Shown: in pieces, positions 17,600 through 25,454 of the stretch | Position numbering within the stretch: position 1 is the first letter of the stretch | Layout of the letters: each line of letters begins with the position of its first letter | Assembly (NCBI GenBank): GCA_913009835.1 | Contig: CAJVXH010000004.1 | Location: 1-49,384, forward strand | DNA: 49,384 nucleotides | Direction: 5' to 3' | DNA from: an uncultured bacterium | Lineage (GTDB): Bacteria > Electryoneota > Electryoneia > Electryoneales > Electryoneaceae | The notes under the pieces: model-generated | Databases searched by the model: none | What the model was told of the DNA's origin: nothing | What the model saw: the letters and a program-made list of their open reading frames with translations, nothing else | Translations under genes and position numbers: made by a program

Positions 17600-18205
17600 A
17601 TGAGCGGACAAAAGGCGCTCCTCAATGCATTCACCTTGGCCCGAATTCCCATCGCACTATTGCTGTTCTGCTGGTTGTTTGCCACGGACTATAACACTAC
17701 TTCCCTGATTGTAGCATTGATTCTGATGGCATCCATCGAGCTCGGCGATTTGCTGGACGGTTTCCTGGCCCGACGTTACAACCTCGTCAGCGAACTGGGT
17801 GCGACACTCGACCCGTACGCCGATTCCATAGCCCGACTCATCATATACAGCGCGTTGGCGTACGATAATCTGGCGCTGATGGCGGTGCCAATCGTGATGG
17901 CGATCCGGGACATCACCGTCGCTTACTCACGCATTATCATCACCCGTGCGGGCAAATCAGCATCCGCCAAATGGAGTGGCAAGATTAAGGCGGTAGTTCA
18001 AGCGGTGGGGGCGTTTCTGTTGATCCTCTCGCCTGTGATCTGGCCGGTTAAGCAGCAATCCTTTCTCGAAGCATTTCTGTTCACCAACATTTTCAAACCG
18101 ATACCCGTGCAGATCATCTCCTGGATCGTAATCATCGTGACGATGCTCTCGATGATTGAATATGTCGTCCGCGCTCTGCCCGCTATAAGAAAACAGATTA
18201 CCTAA
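17600..18205 (+). CDS. pgsA: CDP-alcohol phosphatidyltransferase (PgsA-like)
   Basis: A 201-residue integral membrane enzyme with about five to six hydrophobic segments. The complete family signature D-x2-DG-x2-AR-x8-G-x3-D-x3-D is present in DLLDGFLARRYNLVSELG followed by ATLDPYAD. It moves a phosphatidyl group from CDP-diacylglycerol to an alcohol, most likely glycerol 3-phosphate (phosphatidylglycerol-phosphate synthase), though the substrate is not fixed by the motif. It lies downstream of typA on the same strand, 137 bases away. A PgpA-family phosphatase, which could remove the phosphate from its product, sits at 21735-22265 in a separate operon. Confidence 0.88.
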   Translation: MSGQKALLNAFTLARIPIALLLFCWLFATDYNTTSLIVALILMASIELGDLLDGFLARRYNLVSELGATLDPYADSIARLIIYSALAYDNLALMAVPIVMAIRDITVAYSRIIITRAGKSASAKWSGKIKAVVQAVGAFLLILSPVIWPVKQQSFLEAFLFTNIFKPIPVQIISWIVIIVTMLSMIEYVVRALPAIRKQIT

Positions 18206-18260
18206 TCAACGTGCTCTCAATAACGACAGGGATGGGTATAAAAGTTACCAAGGTTGATTA

Positions 18261-18282
18261 CCCCAGACATGAATGTCTGGGG
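18261..18282. repeat. CCCCAGACAT/ATGTCTGGGG palindrome
   Basis: A 22-bp palindrome with 10-bp arms and centre GA, the same unit as at 13062-13139 and 15312-15331. It lies between the phosphatidyltransferase and MFS genes. An ATG inside it (18273) is in frame with the MFS gene but is an unlikely start. Confidence 0.85.
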
Positions 18283-18347
18283 CAGGTGTCCCACCGAACG
18301 TTGCCTACAGGTGGCGGGAACTCGTCACTCGATGTATCTTCCTCCCC

Positions 18348-19610
18348 ATGAGTGCAATCCTCACGCGTAAACTCCGGTCAGTATTCCAAACCCGTGACCT
18401 GAGCCTGCTCTGGGCAGGTCAGGTGATCAGCATGAGCGGCGACAGCATCTACCAGATCGCATTGCTCTGGCTCGCGCTCGAACTGACAGCCTCAAAAGCG
18501 ATCACCGGTCTGGTCGCGATGAGCTCATACTTGCCCGCGATATTCCTCTCGCTGGTGGCGGGAGTGGTCGCGGATCGCGCTGACCGACGCCGGGTGATGC
18601 TCTACGCAGACGCCGTCCGGACAATAGCCATATTCGGGATACCGCTGGCATCGGTGCTGGGAATTCTGTCGCCGTGGGTGCTGGTGATAAATGCCTTCGT
18701 GATCGCTTCGGCGGCAGCCTTCTTCAATCCCGCCAAAGATTCAATCATTCCACAATTGGTCCCACAATCCGGTCTGCTCCGCGCCAACGGTCTCATCCAG
18801 ACGAGCTGGCAACTGGCAATTCTCACTGGACCAGCAATTGCGGGCGGTCTGTTGAGTGTGACAGGCTTAATTCCACTGTTCGCATTTGATTCGGCAGCAT
18901 ACGCCACCTCCTTTCTGACTATCTGGTTGCTCAGGGCGAGGCCTGAAAATGTCCCAACCGCAGCCCAATCAGGACAACGATCATCCGTTGTTGAAAGAAT
19001 CCGGGAAGGATCAGGTGAGATCAAACGTGGTCTGAAATTCGCAGCAGGCAACCGAGTTCTGCTCCCGCTGTTGCTTATCACCGTCGCCGACAACTTGTTC
19101 ATCATGGGCCCGGCAATCGTGGGAATACCGGTACTGGTAAGAGAAACCTATAATGGAAGTGCGAGTGACTACGCTCTGTTGGCAATGGCCTTCGCGGTGG
19201 GAATGCTGATCGGAACAGCGGGGCTGTTAATCTGGGGACGACACATAGCAAAAGGGAAGATGCTACTCTGGGGGATGGTGTTCGATGGGCTCACCTTTAT
19301 CCCATACTTCTTCGCTCATAATTTGCTTGAAATGACGGTGTACTCGGTAATTCACGGAATGGCGGTTCCGTTGTTAACTGTCAGCCGGGCTTCACTGGTT
19401 CAAGAGGTTGTTCCGCCGGAGATGCGGGGACGGATGTTCTCCCTGATCAGCCTGGCGGTAGTCGGGATGTCAGCGTTTTCGTCCGGGTTTACCGGGCTGG
19501 TGCTGGAAGTAATAACCGCTCCAACGTTGTTCCTCATAGTCGGAGTGGTTGGCGGGCTTTGCGGAGTGATCGGGTTGCTATTCGCGAAACAACTACGCAA
19601 ACAGAACTGA
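18348..19610 (+). CDS. MFS transporter, EntS/macrolide-efflux-like
   Basis: A 420-residue, 12-helix major facilitator. The N-terminal TRDLSLLWAGQVISMSGDSIYQIAL and the loop VADRADRRRVMLYADA are typical of the MFS_3 group (enterobactin exporter EntS, macrolide efflux MefA-like). A second-half cytoplasmic loop has VQEVVPPEMRGRMFS. It probably exports a small molecule by proton antiport; the substrate is unknown. A longer frame begins at 18273 inside the repeated palindrome, so the ATG at 18348 (MSAILTRKL) is preferred, although no strong ribosome-binding site precedes either. Confidence 0.88.
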   Translation: MSAILTRKLRSVFQTRDLSLLWAGQVISMSGDSIYQIALLWLALELTASKAITGLVAMSSYLPAIFLSLVAGVVADRADRRRVMLYADAVRTIAIFGIPLASVLGILSPWVLVINAFVIASAAAFFNPAKDSIIPQLVPQSGLLRANGLIQTSWQLAILTGPAIAGGLLSVTGLIPLFAFDSAAYATSFLTIWLLRARPENVPTAAQSGQRSSVVERIREGSGEIKRGLKFAAGNRVLLPLLLITVADNLFIMGPAIVGIPVLVRETYNGSASDYALLAMAFAVGMLIGTAGLLIWGRHIAKGKMLLWGMVFDGLTFIPYFFAHNLLEMTVYSVIHGMAVPLLTVSRASLVQEVVPPEMRGRMFSLISLAVVGMSAFSSGFTGLVLEVITAPTLFLIVGVVGGLCGVIGLLFAKQLRKQN

Positions 19611-19687
19611 TTCATCGTCAATCACTGATGAACAAAGTTGCTCGATGATGAATTCAAATGGATTGATCCCGGTTTTCAGATAACGAA

Positions 19688-19755
19688 TGTGGATAACTAT
19701 TATCACAAGAACTGGAGAGTTTCTAATCACTAAAAAGTTATCCACATGTGGATAA
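19688..19755. promoter_or_regulatory. Cluster of three perfect DnaA boxes
   Basis: TGTGGATAA lies at 19688-19696, TTATCCACA at 19738-19746 and TGTGGATAA at 19747-19755. The last two abut as an 18-bp palindrome. All three fit the strong R1 consensus. The surrounding 19611-19935 region is AT-rich and has no gene. It may be a DnaA-regulated promoter, a DnaA-titration site or part of a replication origin. Confidence 0.7.
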
Positions 19756-19935
19756 TAGCCCCCAATACCTGTTATTAGCGCCTCAAATCCGTGATACACA
19801 TAATAGTAATGAATAATTGACCCCAAGAGCACAAATCTTTTTGTATTAATTTGCGCCTTCCACTTGTGTACGTCCTTGAAATACCCTAGAATGTGCGGAG
19901 TTCGGATGAGAGCTGAATTGGCAGCAGGAGGAGAA

Positions 19936-20289
19936 ATGCGGATACTGCTCGTTCACTGGGATGACATGGAACAGCAAGAGCTGGCCAGTGAATTGCGGAT
20001 CTGGGGCCATGAGGTAATCGCAGGATTTACAACCGTCGGCGAGGTTAAAGATTCCAAACCCGAAGGTGTAGTAATCTCTCTGCGTCGGATGCCAGGCCAC
20101 GGTCGCAAGACAGCACATGAATTGCGGGAACAACTGGGTGAGAATTGCGCGCCGCTTGTCTTCGCAGACGGTCTTCCTGACAAAGTCTCGGACATGATGG
20201 GTGAATTCAACCAGGCGCGTTTTGTCGCCTGGGATCTGCTTGAGAGTACGTTGGCCGGTTTGGATTCAACCACCGAAGAGATCGCATGA
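19936..20289 (+). CDS. Receiver-like protein lacking the phospho-acceptor Asp
   Basis: A 117-residue protein consisting only of a CheY-like fold. The beta-1 region is MRILLVHWDDMEQ. The beta-3 region reads GVVISLRRMPGHG, where a true receiver would have Asp at the strand end; here it is Ser or Leu. The conserved Lys of beta-5 is also absent (PLVFADG). It probably acts as a pseudo-receiver, binding a partner without phosphorylation. The ATG at 19936 has GGAGGAG 4 bases upstream and is chosen over in-frame upstream ATGs. DnaA boxes lie about 180 bases upstream, within its possible promoter region. Confidence 0.7.
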   Translation: MRILLVHWDDMEQQELASELRIWGHEVIAGFTTVGEVKDSKPEGVVISLRRMPGHGRKTAHELREQLGENCAPLVFADGLPDKVSDMMGEFNQARFVAWDLLESTLAGLDSTTEEIA

Positions 20290-20386
20290 CAGATTTACCA
20301 GATGTGGCAATCAAAACGAGTTGAGCTGACATACTCGAACGCCACATTTGTCCCACTCAATAATGCTATCCGCAACATTTCATAAG

Positions 20387-20418
20387 AACCGCCTCGACAC
20401 ACTGTATCGAGGCGGTTT
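20387..20418. terminator. Bidirectional terminator between convergent genes
   Basis: A perfect 11-bp stem AACCGCCTCGA/TCGAGGCGGTT around a 9-base loop lies between the convergent receiver-like gene and kbl. The T-tract is short (TTT), so efficiency is uncertain. Confidence 0.75.
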
Positions 20419-20444
20419 GCATATGCAAAAAATACTGAGTATTT

Positions 20445-21629
20445 CTAGATCACGCCCAGTTCCCTACCAATAGTCTCAAACGCACGCATCGCGGTATCCA
20501 ACTGTTCACGAGTGTGCGCCGCACTCAACTGGACACGAATTCTAGCCTGCCCCTTCGCCACCACCGGATAGAAGAAACCGATGACGTAAATGCCTTCATC
20601 CAGCAACCGGTTGGCAAATTCCTGGGCCTTCGGTGCGTCATAGATCATGATCGGCACAATCGGGCTCTCGCCGGGCTTAATGTCGAAGCCGAGATCAAGC
20701 ATCACTTTACGGAAATAATCAGTGTTGCGATGCAGAGTCTCGATAAGATCTTCCGATTGGTCAATCAAATCGAACGCCGCAATCGAAGCCTTCGAAATCA
20801 TCGGCGAGAGGGTGTTGCTGAACAGGTAGGGACGTCCGCGCTGGCGGAGCAGATCCACGATCTCCTGCCGTCCTGAAACGAAGCCGCCACTGGCCCCGCC
20901 CAAAGCCTTGCCGAGAGTGCTGGTGATGACGTCAATCCTGTCGAGCACACCCTTCTGCTCAGGAGTTCCGCGACCTGTTTTGCCAATGAAACCGGTGGCG
21001 TGGGAATCGTCAACGCCGACCATCGCATCATACTTCTCGGCCAACTCCACGATCTCATCCAGCTTTGCCATGTCGCCATCCATGGAGAAAACACCGTCGG
21101 TAAAGACCATGCGGAAACGTTGATTCTGTGATTCCTTCAGCTTCTCCTCGAGATCGGCCATGTTGGAGTGTTCATAACGATAACGCTGCGCTTTACACAG
21201 TCGTATCCCATCAATGATCGAGGCATGGTTCAGAGCGTCGGAGATGATTGCGTCTTCCGGGCCGAGCAACGGTTCAAAGAGGGCGCCATTCGCATCAAAA
21301 CAGGAGGAGAAGAGGATTGTATCGTCCTTGCTCAGGAAGTCGGAAATACGTTTTTCAAGTTGCTTGTGAACGCCCTGTGTTCCACAGATGAAACGCACGC
21401 TGGAGAGGCCATACCCCCATTCTTCCAGCCCATCACGGGCGGCTTGTGCCAGAACCGGATGCGACGATAAACCGAGATAGTTGTTCGCGCAGAAATTCAG
21501 CACCTCACCCTGTGGCACCCGAATCTGAGCGCCCTGCGGGCTTTGGATAACACGCTCTTCCTTGTACAGTCCGGCCGCTTTGATCTCCGCCAGTTCCTGT
21601 TGTAGAAACTCCTGCACCTTGCCAAACAT
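20445..21629 (-). CDS. kbl: Glycine C-acetyltransferase (2-amino-3-ketobutyrate CoA ligase)
   Basis: A 394-residue PLP enzyme of the alpha-oxoamine synthase family, typical length. The motifs are [13 protein letters not shown] near the N-terminus, [16 protein letters not shown], and the PLP lysine in [14 protein letters not shown]. The C-terminal part has [20 protein letters not shown]. It converts 2-amino-3-oxobutyrate and CoA to glycine and acetyl-CoA in threonine breakdown. The usual partner threonine dehydrogenase is not in the window. It follows the DPA-like cassette on the same strand after about 105 bp, with a GAGGGGG ribosome-binding site, so it may be expressed separately. Confidence 0.95.
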   Translation of the reverse strand: MFGKVQEFLQQELAEIKAAGLYKEERVIQSPQGAQIRVPQGEVLNFCANNYLGLSSHPVLAQAARDGLEEWGYGLSSVRFICGTQGVHKQLEKRISDFLSKDDTILFSSCFDANGALFEPLLGPEDAIISDALNHASIIDGIRLCKAQRYRYEHSNMADLEEKLKESQNQRFRMVFTDGVFSMDGDMAKLDEIVELAEKYDAMVGVDDSHATGFIGKTGRGTPEQKGVLDRIDVITSTLGKALGGASGGFVSGRQEIVDLLRQRGRPYLFSNTLSPMISKASIAAFDLIDQSEDLIETLHRNTDYFRKVMLDLGFDIKPGESPIVPIMIYDAPKAQEFANRLLDEGIYVIGFFYPVVAKGQARIRVQLSAAHTREQLDTAMRAFETIGRELGVI

Positions 21630-21734
21630 GCCTGCCCCCTCGTTGAATCTGTAATTATGAGTTATGGACAGAAGATAGGAAATTCAATCAGCGCAGGCTG
21701 GGGAAGAGGGACGAGATTTGAGCTTGCGGGGGTT

Positions 21735-22265
21735 TCAGTTTCTGAAGCTGAGGCGGAAGAGACTAAGTACAATCCAGGCGAGTACACCAGCGAGAGTGTC
21801 GTCCAGCGTTACTCCCCAACCATTTGGAATGGGCTCAATGTGACGCTTGGTAAACGGAAACTTGAACACATCGAAGAGTCGAAAGAGGAGGAAAGCCAGG
21901 AGCAGCCAGGGCCATTTACGTGAGGGCAATCCGGCCAACGCGATCGCCTGACCGGCGAACTCATCCACTGTAATCCGCCCAGGATCTTCGCCCCACATCT
22001 TCTCACCCCAGGCGCCGAGGGGAACACTGGCAGCATTTAGGGATAAGGCGACCGTCCATTCTGCACCTCGGTTCTTCGGGACAAACAGCACCCACAACAA
22101 CACAAACAAGGCGCTCGCCGCCGTTCCCTGGGCGTGCTTGAGATAGCCGGTGCCCAGACCCGTCCCCAGCACTCGAGTTAACCAGCGACGGACCGTTCCA
22201 ACGGCGTAATCGTTCTCTATTCCAGTGATGCTGGGTTTCCCCAGGCTGTGGCCAGACCCAGCCAT
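21735..22265 (-). CDS. pgpA: PgpA-family phosphatase
   Basis: A 176-residue membrane protein of the phosphatidylglycerophosphatase A family. The core begins RVLGTGLGTGYLKHAQGT and contains WGEDPGRITVDEFAGQ, the conserved acidic DE motif. It continues to FRLFDVFKFPF and GWGVTLDDTLAG. PgpA normally dephosphorylates phosphatidylglycerol phosphate. Here it is the last gene of a cassette resembling arabinose-lipid donor synthesis, so it may instead (or also) remove the phosphate from polyprenyl-phosphoryl-5-phosphoribose. The ATG at 22265 lies just past the upstream stop codon (22270-22272), fitting re-initiation; an ATG at 22289 would add 8 residues. Neither has a clear ribosome-binding site. Confidence 0.88.
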   Translation of the reverse strand: MAGSGHSLGKPSITGIENDYAVGTVRRWLTRVLGTGLGTGYLKHAQGTAASALFVLLWVLFVPKNRGAEWTVALSLNAASVPLGAWGEKMWGEDPGRITVDEFAGQAIALAGLPSRKWPWLLLAFLLFRLFDVFKFPFTKRHIEPIPNGWGVTLDDTLAGVLAWIVLSLFRLSFRN

Positions 22266-22269
22266 ATGA

Positions 22270-23010
22270 TCACAAGTCCAGTTTATCATAAATGAGATTG
22301 GGGAGGTGACGTACTATCTTCATGACTGGCCACCAGATCGAGGGAGCATACACCACTTGTCGTCCACGCTGAATACCAGAAACAATCCTCCTCGCCTGCA
22401 ACTTGGGGTCAGCCTGCAAGCGCTGGGTCATACCAGCGGTCATAGGTGTTCGAGTCGGGCCGGGTTTTACGCAGGTGACAACAATGGCGGATTTAGCGAA
22501 GCGGTGGCGAAGTCCTTCCAGATGTGTGTGAAGCGCCGCTTTTGAGGCACCATATAGATAATTGGAACGACGCCCCCGATCGCCGGCCGGGCTGCCAAGC
22601 GCGACTATATGACCGCAATCAGAAGCTTTCATATGGGCGGCCGCCAGTTCGAGAAACTCAATGGCTGCGGTGTAATTTATCTGATGAGCGATGCTGGCAC
22701 GAATCGGGTCGCGTTCCAATTCACCTTGCGGCCAGAGAACTCCAATCGACCAGATTACCCCGAGAGGTCGCCCATCAAGTTCCAGCTTGTCGAACATAGC
22801 CTTGAAGGTTCCCGGAATAGAAACGTCAACAATCCCGGATTTCACAGGATTTCCGGAACGAATCTCCAAGTCGCGAACGTTCTCCATGAGCAATTTCTTG
22901 CTGAGGGGAGAGCCGAGGATGGTCAGGTTACAGCCTTTGTCAGCAAGTTCCCGGGCAATAGCTGAGCCAAGGCCACCAGTCGCACCGGCAATAATCCAAT
23001 TCTCAATCAT
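22270..23010 (-). CDS. dprE2: DprE2-like short-chain reductase (keto-arabinose-lipid reductase)
   Basis: A 246-residue SDR. The cofactor motif GATGGLGSAIA is near the N-terminus and the catalytic region reads ALGSPAGDRGRRSNYLYGASK, in which Ser, Tyr and Lys occupy the active-site positions. The AGDRGR-SN-YG-SKA string and the terminal YAPSIWWPVMKIVRHLPNLI match DprE2 more closely than general SDRs. DprE2 reduces the 2-keto intermediate made by DprE1 to polyprenyl-phosphoryl-arabinose, using NADH. The gene overlaps the DprE1-like gene by 4 bp, so the two enzymes are co-translated. Confidence 0.88.
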   Translation of the reverse strand: MIENWIIAGATGGLGSAIARELADKGCNLTILGSPLSKKLLMENVRDLEIRSGNPVKSGIVDVSIPGTFKAMFDKLELDGRPLGVIWSIGVLWPQGELERDPIRASIAHQINYTAAIEFLELAAAHMKASDCGHIVALGSPAGDRGRRSNYLYGASKAALHTHLEGLRHRFAKSAIVVTCVKPGPTRTPMTAGMTQRLQADPKLQARRIVSGIQRGRQVVYAPSIWWPVMKIVRHLPNLIYDKLDL

Positions 23011-24377
23011 GGGCGACTCCCCATGATTTCCTGATCAATCAGCAGTCGCCGTGAGAGATCAGAAGTGAAGCGGCAGGTGGGATCAACGTTACGTTTCACC
23101 TCCAACCACCGCTCAATGTCAGGATACATTTCGCGGAAATGCTTCGGTAACACCCGCTCATCCTTTGCGAGATAGACACGTCCACCCAACGTAACTACGC
23201 GCTTGTCGAGCTTCTCCAGCACATCAAAAAGTCGTGGTGAGTAGGGGAGATCCACTGCCATTGTCCACCCGGGAATCGGAAAGGACAACCACCCTGCACC
23301 GGCCCCGAAACGTTTCAACACAACCAGCACCGGTGATTCCTGTACATTCTGTAGCCGTTTCAGAGCATAGCCCATAAAGGACTCTGCGCCTTGATCTGGG
23401 ATCACAAACTGGTACTGATGAAATCCCAGTGGGCCGTAGAGACGATTCCAGCCGTTTAACGCATCCAGAGGATAATGGAATTGCCAGATATCTTCCATGC
23501 TTTCGCCGGTTGTGATCCGTTTGAAGCGATGACTGTTGAAAACTCGTAACCATGATTGCCGTAATACGTTCAATGGGAAATCGAATGGAATGCTAAGGCG
23601 TGATTCGTCGGGCATACGATGCGGTTCAACCGAGAGTTTGAAGGTCAAATCTTCCTGCTTGGCATGATGTCCAAGGATGACTTCTCCACGTCCAAGCTCT
23701 TGTCCATAAGAAAGCCCGTCAATCCAGGCGACAGATGATTCCCAGATTTCATCGGCGATGGTCAGCGCATTCATGGTCTCAGCTAAATTTGCCGTTCGAA
23801 GACGATTCACTTTCATGAAAGATGTTTCAGCTTTCCGGAGACGCATGGCGACACGGAGGATGACGCCGGTCAGACCCATACCTCCGGTCGTTGCATGAAA
23901 CAGGTCGGAGTTCTCTTCAGCGCTACAGCGAATTATTTCACCACCGGCAGTAAGTAGATCCAACCAGAGAACATGTCTGGAGATCGTTCCCGAGTTGAGG
24001 TGATTTTTTCCGTGAACGTCAGCCGCGACGCAACCGCCTACGGTAACCTGACGTGTGCCCGGTGTGACCGGGAGAAACCATCCGGCAGGGAGGACAATCC
24101 GAATCAGATCAGCCAGGCTTAAACCTGCTTCACAAGTGAAGTGACCCGTGTCATGATCGAACTCAACGGCACGCTCCAAGCCGGCAGTGCGAAATATCGC
24201 ACGACCCGTATTCAGTGCAGCATCGCCGTAACTGCGCCCCAGACCACGAGCAAGAACTTGCGGACGTGTATCAAACATCGCCAGAAGTTCGATCACACTA
24301 TGAAGGTCGTTGACTTCGGACGTGCTAAGACCGGTACGCCCCCAACCTGTTAACGTCGTTTCATACCAGCTAGACAT
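23007..24377 (-). CDS. dprE1: DprE1-like FAD oxidoreductase (polyprenyl-phosphoryl-ribose oxidase)
   Basis: A 456-residue VAO-type flavoenzyme. Close matches to mycobacterial DprE1 are visible: LTGWGRT at the N-terminus, ARGLGRSYGDAALN and PGTRQVTVGGCVAADVHGKN (FAD binding). Further on are HSG-type DLLTAGGE, SFPIPGWTMAVDLP and YLAKDERVLPKHFREMYP with the active-site Lys. DprE1 oxidises the 2' hydroxyl of the ribosyl lipid. The Cys that benzothiazinones attack in the mycobacterial enzyme (within GWNICVDFP) is Ala here. It sits between the UbiA-type transferase and the DprE2-like reductase. No strong ribosome-binding site is seen at the ATG. Confidence 0.92.
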   Translation of the reverse strand: MSSWYETTLTGWGRTGLSTSEVNDLHSVIELLAMFDTRPQVLARGLGRSYGDAALNTGRAIFRTAGLERAVEFDHDTGHFTCEAGLSLADLIRIVLPAGWFLPVTPGTRQVTVGGCVAADVHGKNHLNSGTISRHVLWLDLLTAGGEIIRCSAEENSDLFHATTGGMGLTGVILRVAMRLRKAETSFMKVNRLRTANLAETMNALTIADEIWESSVAWIDGLSYGQELGRGEVILGHHAKQEDLTFKLSVEPHRMPDESRLSIPFDFPLNVLRQSWLRVFNSHRFKRITTGESMEDIWQFHYPLDALNGWNRLYGPLGFHQYQFVIPDQGAESFMGYALKRLQNVQESPVLVVLKRFGAGAGWLSFPIPGWTMAVDLPYSPRLFDVLEKLDKRVVTLGGRVYLAKDERVLPKHFREMYPDIERWLEVKRNVDPTCRFTSDLSRRLLIDQEIMGSRP

Positions 24378-24390
24378 GCGAATCCGTCAA

Positions 24391-25314
24391 TTAAATTAAT
24401 CCGCTCAACACACTCACAACTGCAATAAGCCAACCGATCATCGTAATCCACATCACACGGTCTTTAAGCAAGGCAGCAGTAGGGTCTTCACCGTTCTGAT
24501 TCCGTTGCACCTGGCCAAGATAATGGAAGATACCGTAAATGACGAACGGTGTCGTGTACAACAAATGGTTTGATCCAACATGCTCAACCGTACGAGTATC
24601 TACCGTGTACAGGATATAAGCAAGTATAGTAATCCCAGCAACTGAATTGATCCACTGATCCCAGGCAATCACCGGAGGAGCAGCTTGTAGACTGCGACGT
24701 CCAAGATCAACCTGATCCCCAATACGGACAAGCTCCTGCCGACGCTTCACCAAGGCCAGCATCAATGAAATCAGGAAGGTGCATATCACCAGCCATTGGG
24801 ATATCTCTACCTCAATAGCAGCCGCACCATACAAAGCGCGGGAGGTAAGCCCCATCGCAATGATCAATACGTCCAGAAGCAGAATATTCTTCAACGCAAT
24901 ACTGTACAACAACATCAGAGCAACGTATCCAACAGCGATCATCGCAGCTTCAGAATTTAACCACCAACTAGCCCCTAAACCCAATGAGAGACATAATACA
25001 GCAATCAGAATCGCTACCACCGGTGAGAGACTGCCAGATGCAACCGGCCGATTCTTCTTCTCCGGATGCTTGCGGTCATATTCTGCGTCCATCACATCAT
25101 TAAACGCATAGATTCCACTTGCAGTCAGCGAAAATCCCGCGAATCCGATCAATGCCGCAAATAACGATTCCCACTGCCCGTATGCTCCGGAAAATATCAA
25201 GGGGGCGAGAACCAGGCTGTTCTTGGTCCACTGGGTAGGACGGAGCAAACATATGATCCTGGCGATCACAAACACCCAAATGTTGATCAGATGGAATGAC
25301 AGTAATATGCTCAA
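24391..25314 (-). CDS. UbiA-family polyprenyl-phosphate phosphoribosyltransferase
   Basis: A membrane protein of up to 307 residues with about nine helices. The first Asp-rich motif is NDVMDAEYDRKHPEKKNRPV followed by ASG, the variant typical of decaprenyl-phosphate 5-phosphoribosyltransferase (Rv3806c) rather than of quinone or heme UbiA enzymes. It also begins LLRPTQWTKNSLVLAPLIFSG, another hallmark of that group. It would transfer phosphoribose from PRPP to polyprenyl phosphate. It is followed after 13 bp by dprE1. The listed start is TTG; a GTG start about 13 codons in is equally possible and would still include the LLRPTQW motif. Confidence 0.9.
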   Translation of the reverse strand: MSILLSFHLINIWVFVIARIICLLRPTQWTKNSLVLAPLIFSGAYGQWESLFAALIGFAGFSLTASGIYAFNDVMDAEYDRKHPEKKNRPVASGSLSPVVAILIAVLCLSLGLGASWWLNSEAAMIAVGYVALMLLYSIALKNILLLDVLIIAMGLTSRALYGAAAIEVEISQWLVICTFLISLMLALVKRRQELVRIGDQVDLGRRSLQAAPPVIAWDQWINSVAGITILAYILYTVDTRTVEHVGSNHLLYTTPFVIYGIFHYLGQVQRNQNGEDPTAALLKDRVMWITMIGWLIAVVSVLSGLI

Positions 25315-25454
25315 TCAATCGCAACGATTCTTCAACAGTTAAGGTAGTGCAAGAAAAGTAGAGAAAATAGATATGCCCACACTACCAGATCCCTGCATCA
25401 GCAGGAGGTAGTAGTGCGGGCTGGGAGGTTTGCTGCAAGTCCTTCAAAGAAAGA

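Noticed and set aside
15469-18342. Shared 12-mer GATGTATCTTCC at 15469 and 18331
   Set aside because: It is too short to call a repeat family, and the flanks do not match.
19611-19935. Chromosomal replication origin
   Set aside because: Three DnaA boxes are present, but dnaA, dnaN, gidA or parAB are not adjacent and gene orientation does not diverge from the site. Reported only as a box cluster.
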